This document shows positions 25,540-33,159 of a DNA stretch of 57,388 nucleotides, piece after piece. Origin of the DNA: Bdellovibrionota bacterium (GTDB lineage Bacteria > Bdellovibrionota > Bdellovibrionia > Bdellovibrionales > JAEYZS01); assembly GCA_040386775.1 (NCBI GenBank), contig JAZKEU010000017.1, forward strand, positions 157,395-214,782, given 5' to 3'. The notes under the pieces were generated by a model that saw only the letters and a list, made by a program, of their open reading frames with translations, was not told where the DNA came from and did no database searches. The position numbers and the translations under genes were made by a program. The stretch's first letter is position 1; each line of letters opens with the position of its first letter.

Positions 25540-26316
25540 ATGGCACAATTTAAAGAACTACTACAACAAGAATTTTTGCGAAGGACTACTAAGAATGGCG
25601 GATACTCTCTTCGCGCCTATGCAAAGTTTTTAGATATGAGCCACGCAACACTTTCTACGATGCTTGCGGGTAAGCGGACAATTACTCCAGCTACAATTAC
25701 CAAGCTTGCAAAAAAATTAGGTTTAGGCCCTCAAGCCACTGAAAACTATTTAAATCCGGCCACAAATGAAGATGGCAAGACTCAAAATTATCATGTTATC
25801 CAAGAAGACGCGTTCAATTCCATTTCAGAATGGTATTTTGATGCGATTTTGCAATTGAGCTTAATTCCAAAAATCAATTTAGAGCCAAATACAATATCTT
25901 CAGTTCTCTCTATTTCGAAACTGGAAGCCAGGCTCGCATTAGAAACCTTAGAGCGATTGGAACTCTTAAAGAAAAATAAAAATGGAAAATGGATAAAAAC
26001 TCAAAAAAATTCTATTAACTATTTGGATCCTGATTTTACAAATGTGGCTATGAGGAAATATCAAAAAAGCATTCTAGAAAAGTCTTTAGAGGCCTTGGAT
26101 AATCTACCGCGTAGTGAAAGAGATCATACATCCACAATGATGGCTGTTCAAAAAAAAGATCTTACGCAGGTTAAAGAACTCATAAAAAAATTCAGGCACG
26201 ATTTAGACAAATATTTACAGAGAGATGGGGCAAAATTTGATGAGATCTACCAACTTCAAATGTCCTTTTTTCCAATAACAAATTTAACAAATAAAAAGAA
26301 CGAGGAGAAAAAATAA
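25540..26316 (+). CDS. TIGR02147/DUF4423-type HTH regulator (cassette C)
   Basis: A 258-residue regulator, paralogous to that at 21338. The HTH at about residues 20-62 (YSLRAYAKFLDMSHATLSTMLAG) is followed by a winged-helix-like middle and the C-terminal block IKKFRHDLDKYLQ...MSFFPIT. The recognition helix (SHATLSTML) differs from cassette B (DVSLLSKLL), matching the difference in their putative operators. No Shine-Dalgarno sequence precedes ATG 25540, and the -10 is adjacent, so the mRNA is probably leaderless. Its stop overlaps the partner start as TAATG. Confidence 0.88.
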   Translation: MAQFKELLQQEFLRRTTKNGGYSLRAYAKFLDMSHATLSTMLAGKRTITPATITKLAKKLGLGPQATENYLNPATNEDGKTQNYHVIQEDAFNSISEWYFDAILQLSLIPKINLEPNTISSVLSISKLEARLALETLERLELLKKNKNGKWIKTQKNSINYLDPDFTNVAMRKYQKSILEKSLEALDNLPRSERDHTSTMMAVQKKDLTQVKELIKKFRHDLDKYLQRDGAKFDEIYQLQMSFFPITNLTNKKNEEKK

Positions 26317-27332
26317 TGAAAACACTATTAACACTATCATTAGTGATAGGATTAAGTATTCAAGCCAATGCAGGCGAAGACCGTGGCGGTGGCGATCCAT
26401 GTGAAAGCAGAATTAAAGTCATAAGCCAAGATATTAAGTCTTGGATTTTAAAAGGAGGAGCAAAGGGATTGACTCTTCCGGCAAATATTTCTGTTGAGAC
26501 TTATTCTAATTCGATTATCTCTCAAATAAATACAGCTCAAGTAACTTGTGTCGATGAAAAAGACTCTGGATATCCGGTGCAAGTCAGTGGGGAGCCCAAA
26601 GTTTGCCGCTTTGACAGAAATGATGATAAAAGTAAGATCACTTGTGATATTAGAAAGTTTCAAGCATTAAATGAAAAGGAACAATATGAATTGATTCATC
26701 ACGAGTATGCAGGACTTGCAGGAATTGAAAACCCAGAGGGTGCAAATTCTAAATATGAAATTTCAAATCAAATTTCAGAATATCTAGTAGACGTTGTAGT
26801 AAAAAAACTAGCGGTAAAAACCAAACTTACTTCCCCTGTATATAAGGGGTCATTTGAGCAGCTAAAAGAGCAATGTCAGATTGAAGAAACTTTGAATTAT
26901 GTTCATGAACAAATAAAGCTTAAAGAAATAAATCGGGTAAATAGTATTCTCAATAAAGCTGGTATTGGGGTGAAGCATACTTCGCTCGTACTTTCTCCCA
27001 TCCTCGGATGTTACATTGGCATGTATAAGGCGCATGATATAAAACCACAACATATGGCTATCTCTGTTGTGACATCTGACGGCTCCTTATTAGGAGCTGA
27101 ACAATGTATGGGTACGATAGATCCGCAGTTTGTTGTAAAGTCGAATTCTGTTGGTCATCCAGTATCTGTGAGTTGCACAGTTCCCTTCAGTGCCTCTGGC
27201 AGTCGTCCTTATAAATTGTATAATCTGAAATATGGTGCACAAGTCGTTATTAAAAATGAGAAAAGCGATTATCCTTTTGGAGGGCGTAATGATGAAATCG
27301 CAATTTTTAAAGATATAAAAGTTCAAAACTAA
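26316..27332 (+). CDS. exported partner protein of cassette C
   Basis: A 338-residue protein with signal peptide MKTLLTLSLVIGLSIQANA|GEDRGGGD. The Gly-rich mature start resembles cassettes A and B. Around residues 108-135, ITCDIRKFQALNEKEQYE is followed by LIHHEYAGLAG, with His-His-Glu. Several Cys (DPCESR, VTCVDE, KVCRFD, ITCDIR) suggest disulfides. The C-terminal half is strand-rich (VSCTVPFSASGSRPYKLYNL). No HExxH motif is present and no named family is recognised. GAGGAG lies before ATG, which overlaps the regulator stop codon. A small exported protein gene follows at 27370. Confidence 0.75.
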   Translation: MKTLLTLSLVIGLSIQANAGEDRGGGDPCESRIKVISQDIKSWILKGGAKGLTLPANISVETYSNSIISQINTAQVTCVDEKDSGYPVQVSGEPKVCRFDRNDDKSKITCDIRKFQALNEKEQYELIHHEYAGLAGIENPEGANSKYEISNQISEYLVDVVVKKLAVKTKLTSPVYKGSFEQLKEQCQIEETLNYVHEQIKLKEINRVNSILNKAGIGVKHTSLVLSPILGCYIGMYKAHDIKPQHMAISVVTSDGSLLGAEQCMGTIDPQFVVKSNSVGHPVSVSCTVPFSASGSRPYKLYNLKYGAQVVIKNEKSDYPFGGRNDEIAIFKDIKVQN

Positions 27333-27369
27333 ATTAAAAAATGAATGAAAAGTTAACCAGGAGAAATAA

Positions 27370-27672
27370 ATGAAAAAATTAATTATTATGTTTGCTGTTG
27401 TGCTGTTATCAGAAGTGTCTCAGGCCAATTCTACTATATTGACGGTCAGCCGTTCTGCATATCCAAGCGGTAATATTTCAGCATACTATCCGGATGTAGA
27501 GAGTAGCCTTATTGCTGAAGCAAATAAATATTGTAATCAGACAGCAAGAAAAGTAAAAAACATTTCTAACATTAATATTCAAATATACGGTGATTTTGTT
27601 TTAAGCAAAGATAGCACTAAAGCAATTTCTTATCCAAAAGTACTTTTTTCAGCTGTTGTTGCATGTAAATAA
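27370..27672 (+). CDS. small exported protein downstream of cassette C
   Basis: A 100-residue protein with signal peptide MKKLIIMFAVVLLSEVSQA|NS. The 80-residue mature domain is strand-rich with two Cys (KYCNQT and the C-terminal VACK), which could form a disulfide. RBS AGGAG lies 8 nt before ATG, and the gene starts 37 nt after the cassette C partner, so it is likely the third gene of that operon. Function unknown. Confidence 0.7.
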   Translation: MKKLIIMFAVVLLSEVSQANSTILTVSRSAYPSGNISAYYPDVESSLIAEANKYCNQTARKVKNISNINIQIYGDFVLSKDSTKAISYPKVLFSAVVACK

Positions 27673-27783
27673 CCCCCGAAAAATTTTTTCCAGCGCAACT
27701 CGAGGTTTAACAAGCTGAGTTGAAGGTAGCCACCTGACGGTCTATCTGCGACTCAGTTTTTACCACAAAACAGGAGTTGCAAA

Positions 27784-27933
27784 ATGAGTTACCGTCCAAA
27801 GCAAGCACAGGTTGTGGCAATGTCCCGGGAGCAAGCCAAACATTGGATACCGTTCGAAAGTTTGTTGGATTTATTTCCAAGGCTATCAAGCTCAAACGAT
27901 CCTTTGTTCAGCCAATCTAGCAGGGTTGGTTGA
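27784..27933 (+). CDS. putative 49-residue small protein
   Basis: ATG 27784 is preceded by ACAGGAG at 7 nt spacing, and the frame runs 49 codons to TGA 27931. The product (start MSYRPKQAQVVAMSREQ, then KHWIPFESLLDLFPRLS) has no signal peptide and no recognised domain. It lies in the 424-nt interval 27673-28096, in which no other gene is seen. Local GC is higher than in the flanks, so it may be a fragment of an older or transferred gene. CAACTC and GAGTTG near 27710 could form a hairpin upstream. Confidence 0.35.
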   Translation: MSYRPKQAQVVAMSREQAKHWIPFESLLDLFPRLSSSNDPLFSQSSRVG

Positions 27934-28096
27934 AATAAAATAGATATAAAACTTCAGTATTGATGTAATATTTACCTATAGAATTTTAAAAAGTTTAGTA
28001 TTTTTTATTTTTAACTACGAAACCCTAGTTAAAAAAACTTAAGACTCGATTCATAGTTAATTCTTATTTATAAATAAAAAACTTTAAGGAGGACTT

Positions 28097-28594
28097 ATGA
28101 AGATTTATGTTTTGTGTGCATTAATACTATTGGGTATTTCGATTTCAGCTTACGCAGATGATGATGTTCAAACGACAGAGGATGGGATGACCTTACTCTT
28201 GGATGCAAAAAATTTCGATTATACGTGTGCGTTATTAATAAAAGACAAAAAAGAAAATATTCCTTTCACGCTATGGATTGACGATAATTACAAAAAATCA
28301 AATCCTGAATTCGCTCCCCAAGCCGAAAATATCCGTACCGCATTATCATGGCCATTCAATGAAACAGTTATGGATTCTATTGGCACAGTTTTTAAGACAA
28401 CAAAATTTAGTCAGGCTCGCTGCCTCACTCTTTGCTACGAAATCGAAGCTGAAGTAGCAAACGATGATGAAACAATATCCATTAAAGTAAGTCTAAAACA
28501 ATCTTCTTCTAATTCTGACCAATACAACTTAAAACTTGTCACAAAAGACAGTGAAAATAATGAAGATTACGTAGAAGGAATGTGTCTTCGTTAA
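28097..28594 (+). CDS. exported acidic protein
   Basis: A 165-residue protein with signal peptide MKIYVLCALILLGISISAYA|DDDVQ and a strong RBS (AAGGAGGA). The mature chain is acidic with strand-like segments (GMTLLLDAKNFDYTCALLI, ARCLTLCYEIEAEV) and four Cys, probably disulfide-bonded in the periplasm. It ends GMCLR, which does not fit the C-x-x-L-F motif. It is transcribed alone and closed by a perfect terminator. No family recognised. Confidence 0.7.
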   Translation: MKIYVLCALILLGISISAYADDDVQTTEDGMTLLLDAKNFDYTCALLIKDKKENIPFTLWIDDNYKKSNPEFAPQAENIRTALSWPFNETVMDSIGTVFKTTKFSQARCLTLCYEIEAEVANDDETISIKVSLKQSSSNSDQYNLKLVTKDSENNEDYVEGMCLR

Positions 28595-28608
28595 TAAAAT
28601 ATCAATTT

Positions 28609-28639
28609 AAAAGCAACACTAGCAGTGTTGCTTTTATTA
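28609..28639 (+). terminator. Rho-independent terminator after the 28097 gene
   Basis: AAAAGCAACACT and AGTGTTGCTTTT form a perfect 12-bp stem around AGC, ending in T residues, 15 nt after the stop codon. Confidence 0.9.
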
Positions 28640-28788
28640 ATAAGTGCGCTGGATAAACAACACTAAGCGGAGTAGGCACATTGTTGATTGAAGATTTTAA
28701 AAGATAATTCAAATTCAATCTGGATAAGTTTAGCGTTTCTAGGCCACAAGGAAGCGAGGTCCTGGCCAATAACTTCGACTAATTGTTT

Positions 28789-30174
28789 TTACGGAGTTTT
28801 TTCTAATAATTCTAAAATTTCTGATCGGCTAGGGTAGTTGCCTTCGAGTTTACGAACAGAGGGCAAGCCTAGGACACGAGTAATTTGTTTTATGACAACA
28901 AGTTTTTCTTTTTCAGTTTTTTGAGATGCACTTTCTAATTTTGCACCAATCAGCATATACAGATCTCTAGTAAAATCACTCATGGCAAGAGTATCTTCGA
29001 CCCTTAGTCCTTCTTGGGTACGAACTCTGAATACTCCGTCTTCAGTAATTACGCGTATGTCTCTAGGAAAGTTTGAATGGTAAGGGCGATCTTTTTCTAT
29101 TTCATAGAGTTTTGAGAAAATTCGATGGATAAACTGTGAGAATTGAATTTGCATAACCACATCAGACTTAATGGTCTCAAAGTTTTCAAATACGGCTCCT
29201 TTTTGGGAGGACTTCATAATTGCTTGGTGCGCATAAACACGGATAGAACCTCTAAAGGCGAGTAATTCATCAAGGCTGAGATATTTACTATAGTACCCAA
29301 GCATATTTTTTAAGCTATCTGAAATTTTTTCTGGAATAATCTCTGCATCATAAGGTTTTGCGGAACCACTAATTTTTCTCGATGAAGTCACGTTATGTAT
29401 GAATTCATGGAAGCCAATACTATGTCGAAAGAAAGAATCACTAATCATTATGTCGGGTTGAAGAATAATTTTTCGCTCAGTTTTTGTTTCTGAAAATTTT
29501 CCGTCTAGTTTTTGTATTAAAAGTGAAGCTGGATCAAATACAATATCTAGCTTGTAAGGGGGAAGTTGCCCATTCTTGTACTTTATGGGTTCATAAAGCC
29601 TTCTTGCGATGCGATTAATGTAGTGATTTCCTGTTCTGGCGATAACAATATAAAAAGTATCCTTCTGGTTTTCATGCGTAGAATTATTTCGCACCAATGT
29701 GTGATCTATTCCGATTGCCGATAGAAATTTGTGGGTTCTGAAAATAAGACCCGAAAGTTCATTTTTCATTCTCTGTTGTGCGTGGTTAAGATTTTTAGAA
29801 TTATTTCTTTCTTGCTCTGGGCGGAGGAATGCCTGCTGATTTTTAAGATAGTTTTGAATCTCAACTTGAAGAGGTTTTAGTACAATAAAATAGTGCTTAA
29901 GGGCTTCTTTAAATCTTTGATAGATCTCTTCATGATTCTCACGTTTGCTCGCTTTTATTGGAAGTGAATTGTATCCACCATTTTGCTTGATGACTCTGAC
30001 AACTTCTCGATTAAATTCAAAACCTTCATTGCCCAACTCTTGAGAGATATCGAGAGTAGGTTGGGCATTTCTTGTGTTTTCTAATCTGAATAATGCTTCA
30101 CATGTAGAATTTTGAGCTTCTACTTTAAAAGAAGCAATCAGCAATATCAGACTCAAAACAACAGTATTTTTCAT
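28789..30174 (-). CDS. exported HExxH metallopeptidase with CEALFR after the signal peptide
   Basis: A 461-residue protein. The signal peptide MKNTVVLSLILLIASFKVEA|Q is followed by NSTCEALFRLEN, the C-x-x-L-F-R motif with Cys25 at about mature position 5. Near residue 255, GFHEFIHNV gives an HExxH zinc site. YLSLDELLAFRGSIRVYAHQ, about 45 residues on, offers a Glu third ligand, as in gluzincins. A long helical N-terminal region could be a prodomain. No Shine-Dalgarno sequence precedes ATG 30174. The HExxH context and length do not match a peptidase family I know by name. It probably acts outside the cytoplasm. Confidence 0.75.
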   Translation of the reverse strand: MKNTVVLSLILLIASFKVEAQNSTCEALFRLENTRNAQPTLDISQELGNEGFEFNREVVRVIKQNGGYNSLPIKASKRENHEEIYQRFKEALKHYFIVLKPLQVEIQNYLKNQQAFLRPEQERNNSKNLNHAQQRMKNELSGLIFRTHKFLSAIGIDHTLVRNNSTHENQKDTFYIVIARTGNHYINRIARRLYEPIKYKNGQLPPYKLDIVFDPASLLIQKLDGKFSETKTERKIILQPDIMISDSFFRHSIGFHEFIHNVTSSRKISGSAKPYDAEIIPEKISDSLKNMLGYYSKYLSLDELLAFRGSIRVYAHQAIMKSSQKGAVFENFETIKSDVVMQIQFSQFIHRIFSKLYEIEKDRPYHSNFPRDIRVITEDGVFRVRTQEGLRVEDTLAMSDFTRDLYMLIGAKLESASQKTEKEKLVVIKQITRVLGLPSVRKLEGNYPSRSEILELLEKTP

Positions 30175-30314
30175 TGTGTACTTGTTATTACAAAACCTAT
30201 GCTTTTAGGGAATAGATATATTGATATTTAAGGACTAATACCTTCTAGGATGAAATATTTGCTTTACAGTTAACAAGTTATACGTTTTTTCAAAGAAGCT
30301 TTGGTATTAGTAAG

Positions 30315-30335
30315 AATTATATTGTCGGAGGACAG
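30315..30335 (+). promoter_or_regulatory. shared promoter/operator motif upstream of the 30442 gene
   Basis: AATTATATTGTCGGAGGACAG contains the inverted pair TGTC-N4-GACA overlapping a -35-like TTGTCG. A TAGATAT -10-like element follows. Nearly the same sequence recurs at 31184-31204. It lies 107 nt before ATG 30442. Confidence 0.45.
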
Positions 30336-30441
30336 ATTTTTTATAGATATTCTTTTGAAATAAAAATTCAAGAATTACCTTATCTATGCTATTATTGTTG
30401 AACTTTTAAAATCATATTATCAGAAAGTTAGGAAAAATTCT

Positions 30442-31101
30442 ATGAAAATCATTTTTGTTTTTTTTGCTTTGATTTTGTTTTATCAAAACTTATCTGCTCT
30501 GCCACCTATACGGGAAGAGTATAGACAAGGTTATAAGCAAACCAGAAGTTTCTTTGCATTTAAAGAAGAAGAATTATTGAAAGAGTCTCTTCGTGATGGT
30601 GCTGTTGATTCCCTAATACCTAAATCTGACGAGACTATCAGAGATTTAATGGCAGTAGGGAGGGCAAGAGCTCCATCATTGTATCCGATGGGAATTTCGA
30701 TGAACGATCCTCAAAATTTACTTCGTGATCTGGAGCTTCTGGTAGAAAAGTTACAGAGAAAAACTCGTATGCCTGATAAGATAGCAACATCCTGGGATGC
30801 TGGCTTGTATCCAAATCGACCTCCTACACATAAAGAAGAAAAAATGCTAGCTCTAGGAGATTACTATCATTGGATTGGTCATATCTATGAAGACAAAGGA
30901 GATTTAGAAAAAGCTTACGAGGCCTTTATAAGATCTCAATATCATTACAGTCAGACAAGACTAAAAAAATCAAGACGTATTGGAGCTCTTGGATTTCCTT
31001 TGGTTCAAGAGCACTCAGAATATCATATGAATAAGATCATTTCTTTAATTAAAGAAGTTGTATGGGCTCATAGTAATGTGAGTTGCCGCTCTTTATTTTA
31101 A
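30442..31101 (+). CDS. exported TPR-like protein ending in CRSLF
   Basis: A 219-residue protein with signal peptide MKIIFVFFALILFYQNLSA|LPP. The mature chain is helical. Around residues 133-175, LGDYYHWIGHIYEDKGDLEKAYEAFIRSQYHY has the TPR pattern of small and large residues, so it may bind other proteins. The last five residues are CRSLF, the terminal motif without the final Q or R. It has the weak RBS TTAGGAAAA. It shares the upstream TGTC-N4-GACA element with the lipoprotein gene at 31244, suggesting common regulation. Function unknown. Confidence 0.75.
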   Translation: MKIIFVFFALILFYQNLSALPPIREEYRQGYKQTRSFFAFKEEELLKESLRDGAVDSLIPKSDETIRDLMAVGRARAPSLYPMGISMNDPQNLLRDLELLVEKLQRKTRMPDKIATSWDAGLYPNRPPTHKEEKMLALGDYYHWIGHIYEDKGDLEKAYEAFIRSQYHYSQTRLKKSRRIGALGFPLVQEHSEYHMNKIISLIKEVVWAHSNVSCRSLF

Positions 31102-31183
31102 TTAGCTTTGATATGGTTTTTCTGTTTCATCAGGATTTTTGTCCTTTCTCATGTAGCGTTGACTCTCCTGGAGGTAACTTAAA

Positions 31184-31204
31184 AATTATGTTGTCTGAGG
31201 ACAG
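31184..31204 (+). promoter_or_regulatory. shared promoter/operator motif upstream of the 31244 gene
   Basis: AATTATGTTGTCTGAGGACAG differs from 30315-30335 at only two positions and has the same TGTC-N4-GACA inverted pair. TTGTCT with TAGCAT 17 nt on forms a plausible promoter. It lies 40 nt before ATG 31244. Confidence 0.45.
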
Positions 31205-31243
31205 GATGTTTTCTAGCATGTTCTTTTACTGAAAGGTCACATC

Positions 31244-32005
31244 ATGAAATTCATTTTAGTTTTAACTGCATTATTCTTAGTTTCTTGCTCTTCATCTCCT
31301 AAAAATCCAACTCAAAAAACAATTGTTTTGATTCATGGGGCTCACATGGATGGATCGAGCTGGAGTCAGGTAAAAGCAATCTTGGAAAATAACGGTCAAG
31401 AGGTTGTTGCTCCAACAATGCCAGGAAGAGATAACAATAAAAATGTAGATCTCAATACCTATGCTCAAGTGGCTTGCGATCAAGCACCAGACAATTCAAT
31501 CATTGTAGGTCATAGCCAAGGTGGGGCGATTGCAAATCAAATGGTTGGGATTTGTCCTGAAAAAATCGTGAAGATTATTTATGTCACGGCGGTCGTTCCG
31601 TTGAGCGGTGAAAGACCTTTTGATCTAATGGAAAAGCGCGATGAGAAAGCTTACGCAAAAACTGTAGTTTTCAAAAAAGACAGAGCTGAGCCTAAAAATA
31701 AAAGAGCATTCCTAAGAGCCATGGCTCAGGATTTTGATCATAAAACGACAAAGTCTCCTGTGATATATTCTGAACCAACAAAGGTTGCGGGAACTTTAGT
31801 AAAATTTGAGGCGGAAGATTTTGACGTCATTCCGAAAGCTTACGTTTTTGCCGAAGCAGATCTTATTATCACTCTAGCCACGCAAAAGAAATATACCAAT
31901 CGAACCGAGTTTCAAGAGACCTATACCATCGTGTCGGGCCATCTTCCAATGGTTACAAAACCTGCGGCCCTTGCCGATGTCCTCTTAAAATCGTCCACTC
32001 TCTAG
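31244..32005 (+). CDS. lipoprotein alpha/beta hydrolase (esterase-like)
   Basis: A 253-residue hydrolase with lipobox FLVSC (Cys15), so probably membrane-anchored in the envelope. The fold motifs are TIVLIHGAHMDGSSW (HG oxyanion), nucleophile GHSQGG (Ser about 89) and catalytic His in VSGHLPMV. The layout of LIHGA...W and the small size resemble the salicylate/methyl esterase and EstC-like group of alpha/beta hydrolases. The acidic triad residue is probably the Asp in FAEADLIIT. Substrate unknown. It shares a promoter-like element with the neighbouring 30442 gene. Confidence 0.85.
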   Translation: MKFILVLTALFLVSCSSSPKNPTQKTIVLIHGAHMDGSSWSQVKAILENNGQEVVAPTMPGRDNNKNVDLNTYAQVACDQAPDNSIIVGHSQGGAIANQMVGICPEKIVKIIYVTAVVPLSGERPFDLMEKRDEKAYAKTVVFKKDRAEPKNKRAFLRAMAQDFDHKTTKSPVIYSEPTKVAGTLVKFEAEDFDVIPKAYVFAEADLIITLATQKKYTNRTEFQETYTIVSGHLPMVTKPAALADVLLKSSTL

Positions 32006-32095
32006 ACACTCTAGTAGTTTTTTCTTTGCCCTTTTGATTTTTTACAAATGCGGCGATAAAGCTAGTAAAATGGCCTTCAATTATCAGGAGATAAA

Positions 32096-32542
32096 ATGAA
32101 CGCGCTATTTACAAAAATTTTCGTAGTTTTAGGATTGATTTTTTCTAGTTCCGCTTATGCGGAAATGGATAAACCTTGTGTTATCAATATTGATGTCGAT
32201 GGGTGGAAGGATCTTGAAACCGTGTTGTTTATCGCTGCTGGCGGTTATGCCATGACTCATGATTCATCAAAAGCAGAATATAAAGTGCAAATCGATGAAG
32301 TTGAAGGGCAAGTTAAACGTTGCCTTTATGGATGTGATGAAAAACAAGATGTGTTAATAATCATGTCCATAATGAATGCTCAAGGTGATGTTGTTTTTAC
32401 TAAAAATAAAGTTGCTACAAAATACCGCTCTCAAGATTTAATGGATGTAGGAAGAGTATCTAATGACCTTCCAACAAAAATGAATCTTCTGAGAGCCATT
32501 CCTGAGTGTAAAGACTTAAGAGCCTTAGAAAAGGATGTGTAA
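32096..32542 (+). CDS. small exported protein
   Basis: A 148-residue protein with a signal peptide (MNALFTKIFVVLGLIFSSSAYA|E) and RBS CAGGAGATAAA. The mature chain mixes strands and helices (CVINIDVDGWKDLETVLFIAAGG, YKVQIDEVEG, DVLIIMSIMNAQGDVVF) and has four Cys, three of them clustered in VKRCLYGCDEK and IPECKDL. The pattern loosely recalls periplasmic assembly-type lipoprotein domains, but I do not recognise a family. It converges with pgsA, whose stop is 4 nt away. Confidence 0.65.
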   Translation: MNALFTKIFVVLGLIFSSSAYAEMDKPCVINIDVDGWKDLETVLFIAAGGYAMTHDSSKAEYKVQIDEVEGQVKRCLYGCDEKQDVLIIMSIMNAQGDVVFTKNKVATKYRSQDLMDVGRVSNDLPTKMNLLRAIPECKDLRALEKDV

Positions 32543-32545
32543 TAT

Positions 32546-33085
32546 TTAAGATTTGAGATAACCTTTGATGTAGTGATAACCAGAAATCACGCTCAAAGCC
32601 ACGCTGACCCAAAGAGTCCAATAGCCGATTTGATAAATAGGCAATCCAAATAAGGGATAGTTAAAAAGAATGCATGGGATCGCCACCATCTGCGTAGCAG
32701 TTTTCCATTTTCCCATCTTCGCTGCGCTGATGATCACATTTTGGGTAGCAGCCACTGATCTTAATCCATCAATGATAGAATCTCTTGCTACAAGAATAAT
32801 CACCATTATCGTGGTAAGACGATCTGTTGGAATAAGCATAATGAGTGTACTCGAAACCAAAACCTTGTCGGCAACGGGATCCATGAATTTTCCCATATTG
32901 CTGACGATTCCCCATTTGCGAGCAAAATAGCCGTCATAATAGTCCGTTATCGAAGCCAAAATAAACAATCCGCAGGCAATGATTCCAGATTGAGTCGTAT
33001 CAAGATAAATAAACCAGATAATGAATGGTACAAAAGCCATGCGAGAGTAGGTCAGTAAATTGGGTAAATGTTTTTTCCACTGCAT
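32546..33085 (-). CDS. pgsA: CDP-diacylglycerol-glycerol-3-phosphate phosphatidyltransferase
   Basis: A 179-residue inner-membrane enzyme that makes phosphatidylglycerol phosphate from CDP-diacylglycerol and glycerol-3-phosphate. The CDP-alcohol phosphatidyltransferase signature DxxDGxxARxxxxxxxxGxxxDxxxD is complete: DYYDGYFAR followed by MGKFMDPVADK. N-terminal LPNLLTYSRMAFVPF and four to six hydrophobic segments are typical of PgsA. It is monocistronic, and the ATG lies in an AT-rich region without a clear RBS. A phosphatidylserine synthase or other CDP-alcohol enzyme is less likely given the N-terminus. Confidence 0.9.
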   Translation of the reverse strand: MQWKKHLPNLLTYSRMAFVPFIIWFIYLDTTQSGIIACGLFILASITDYYDGYFARKWGIVSNMGKFMDPVADKVLVSSTLIMLIPTDRLTTIMVIILVARDSIIDGLRSVAATQNVIISAAKMGKWKTATQMVAIPCILFNYPLFGLPIYQIGYWTLWVSVALSVISGYHYIKGYLKS

Positions 33086-33159
33086 ACAAATATTTTTTAG
33101 TACTTTATCCTAATAAGCAATAACAAAACATTGCCAATACACAAAAGATTTTATGTAGT

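Noticed and set aside
26691-26720. Zinc peptidase motif in the cassette partners (His-Glu)
   Set aside because: All three have His-Glu but none completes HExxH, so calling them peptidases would be unsupported.
21108-32542. Integrative element inserted at tRNA-Gly
   Set aside because: No integrase, no transposase and no duplicate of the tRNA 3' end were seen on the right side; the region is called accessory-looking only.
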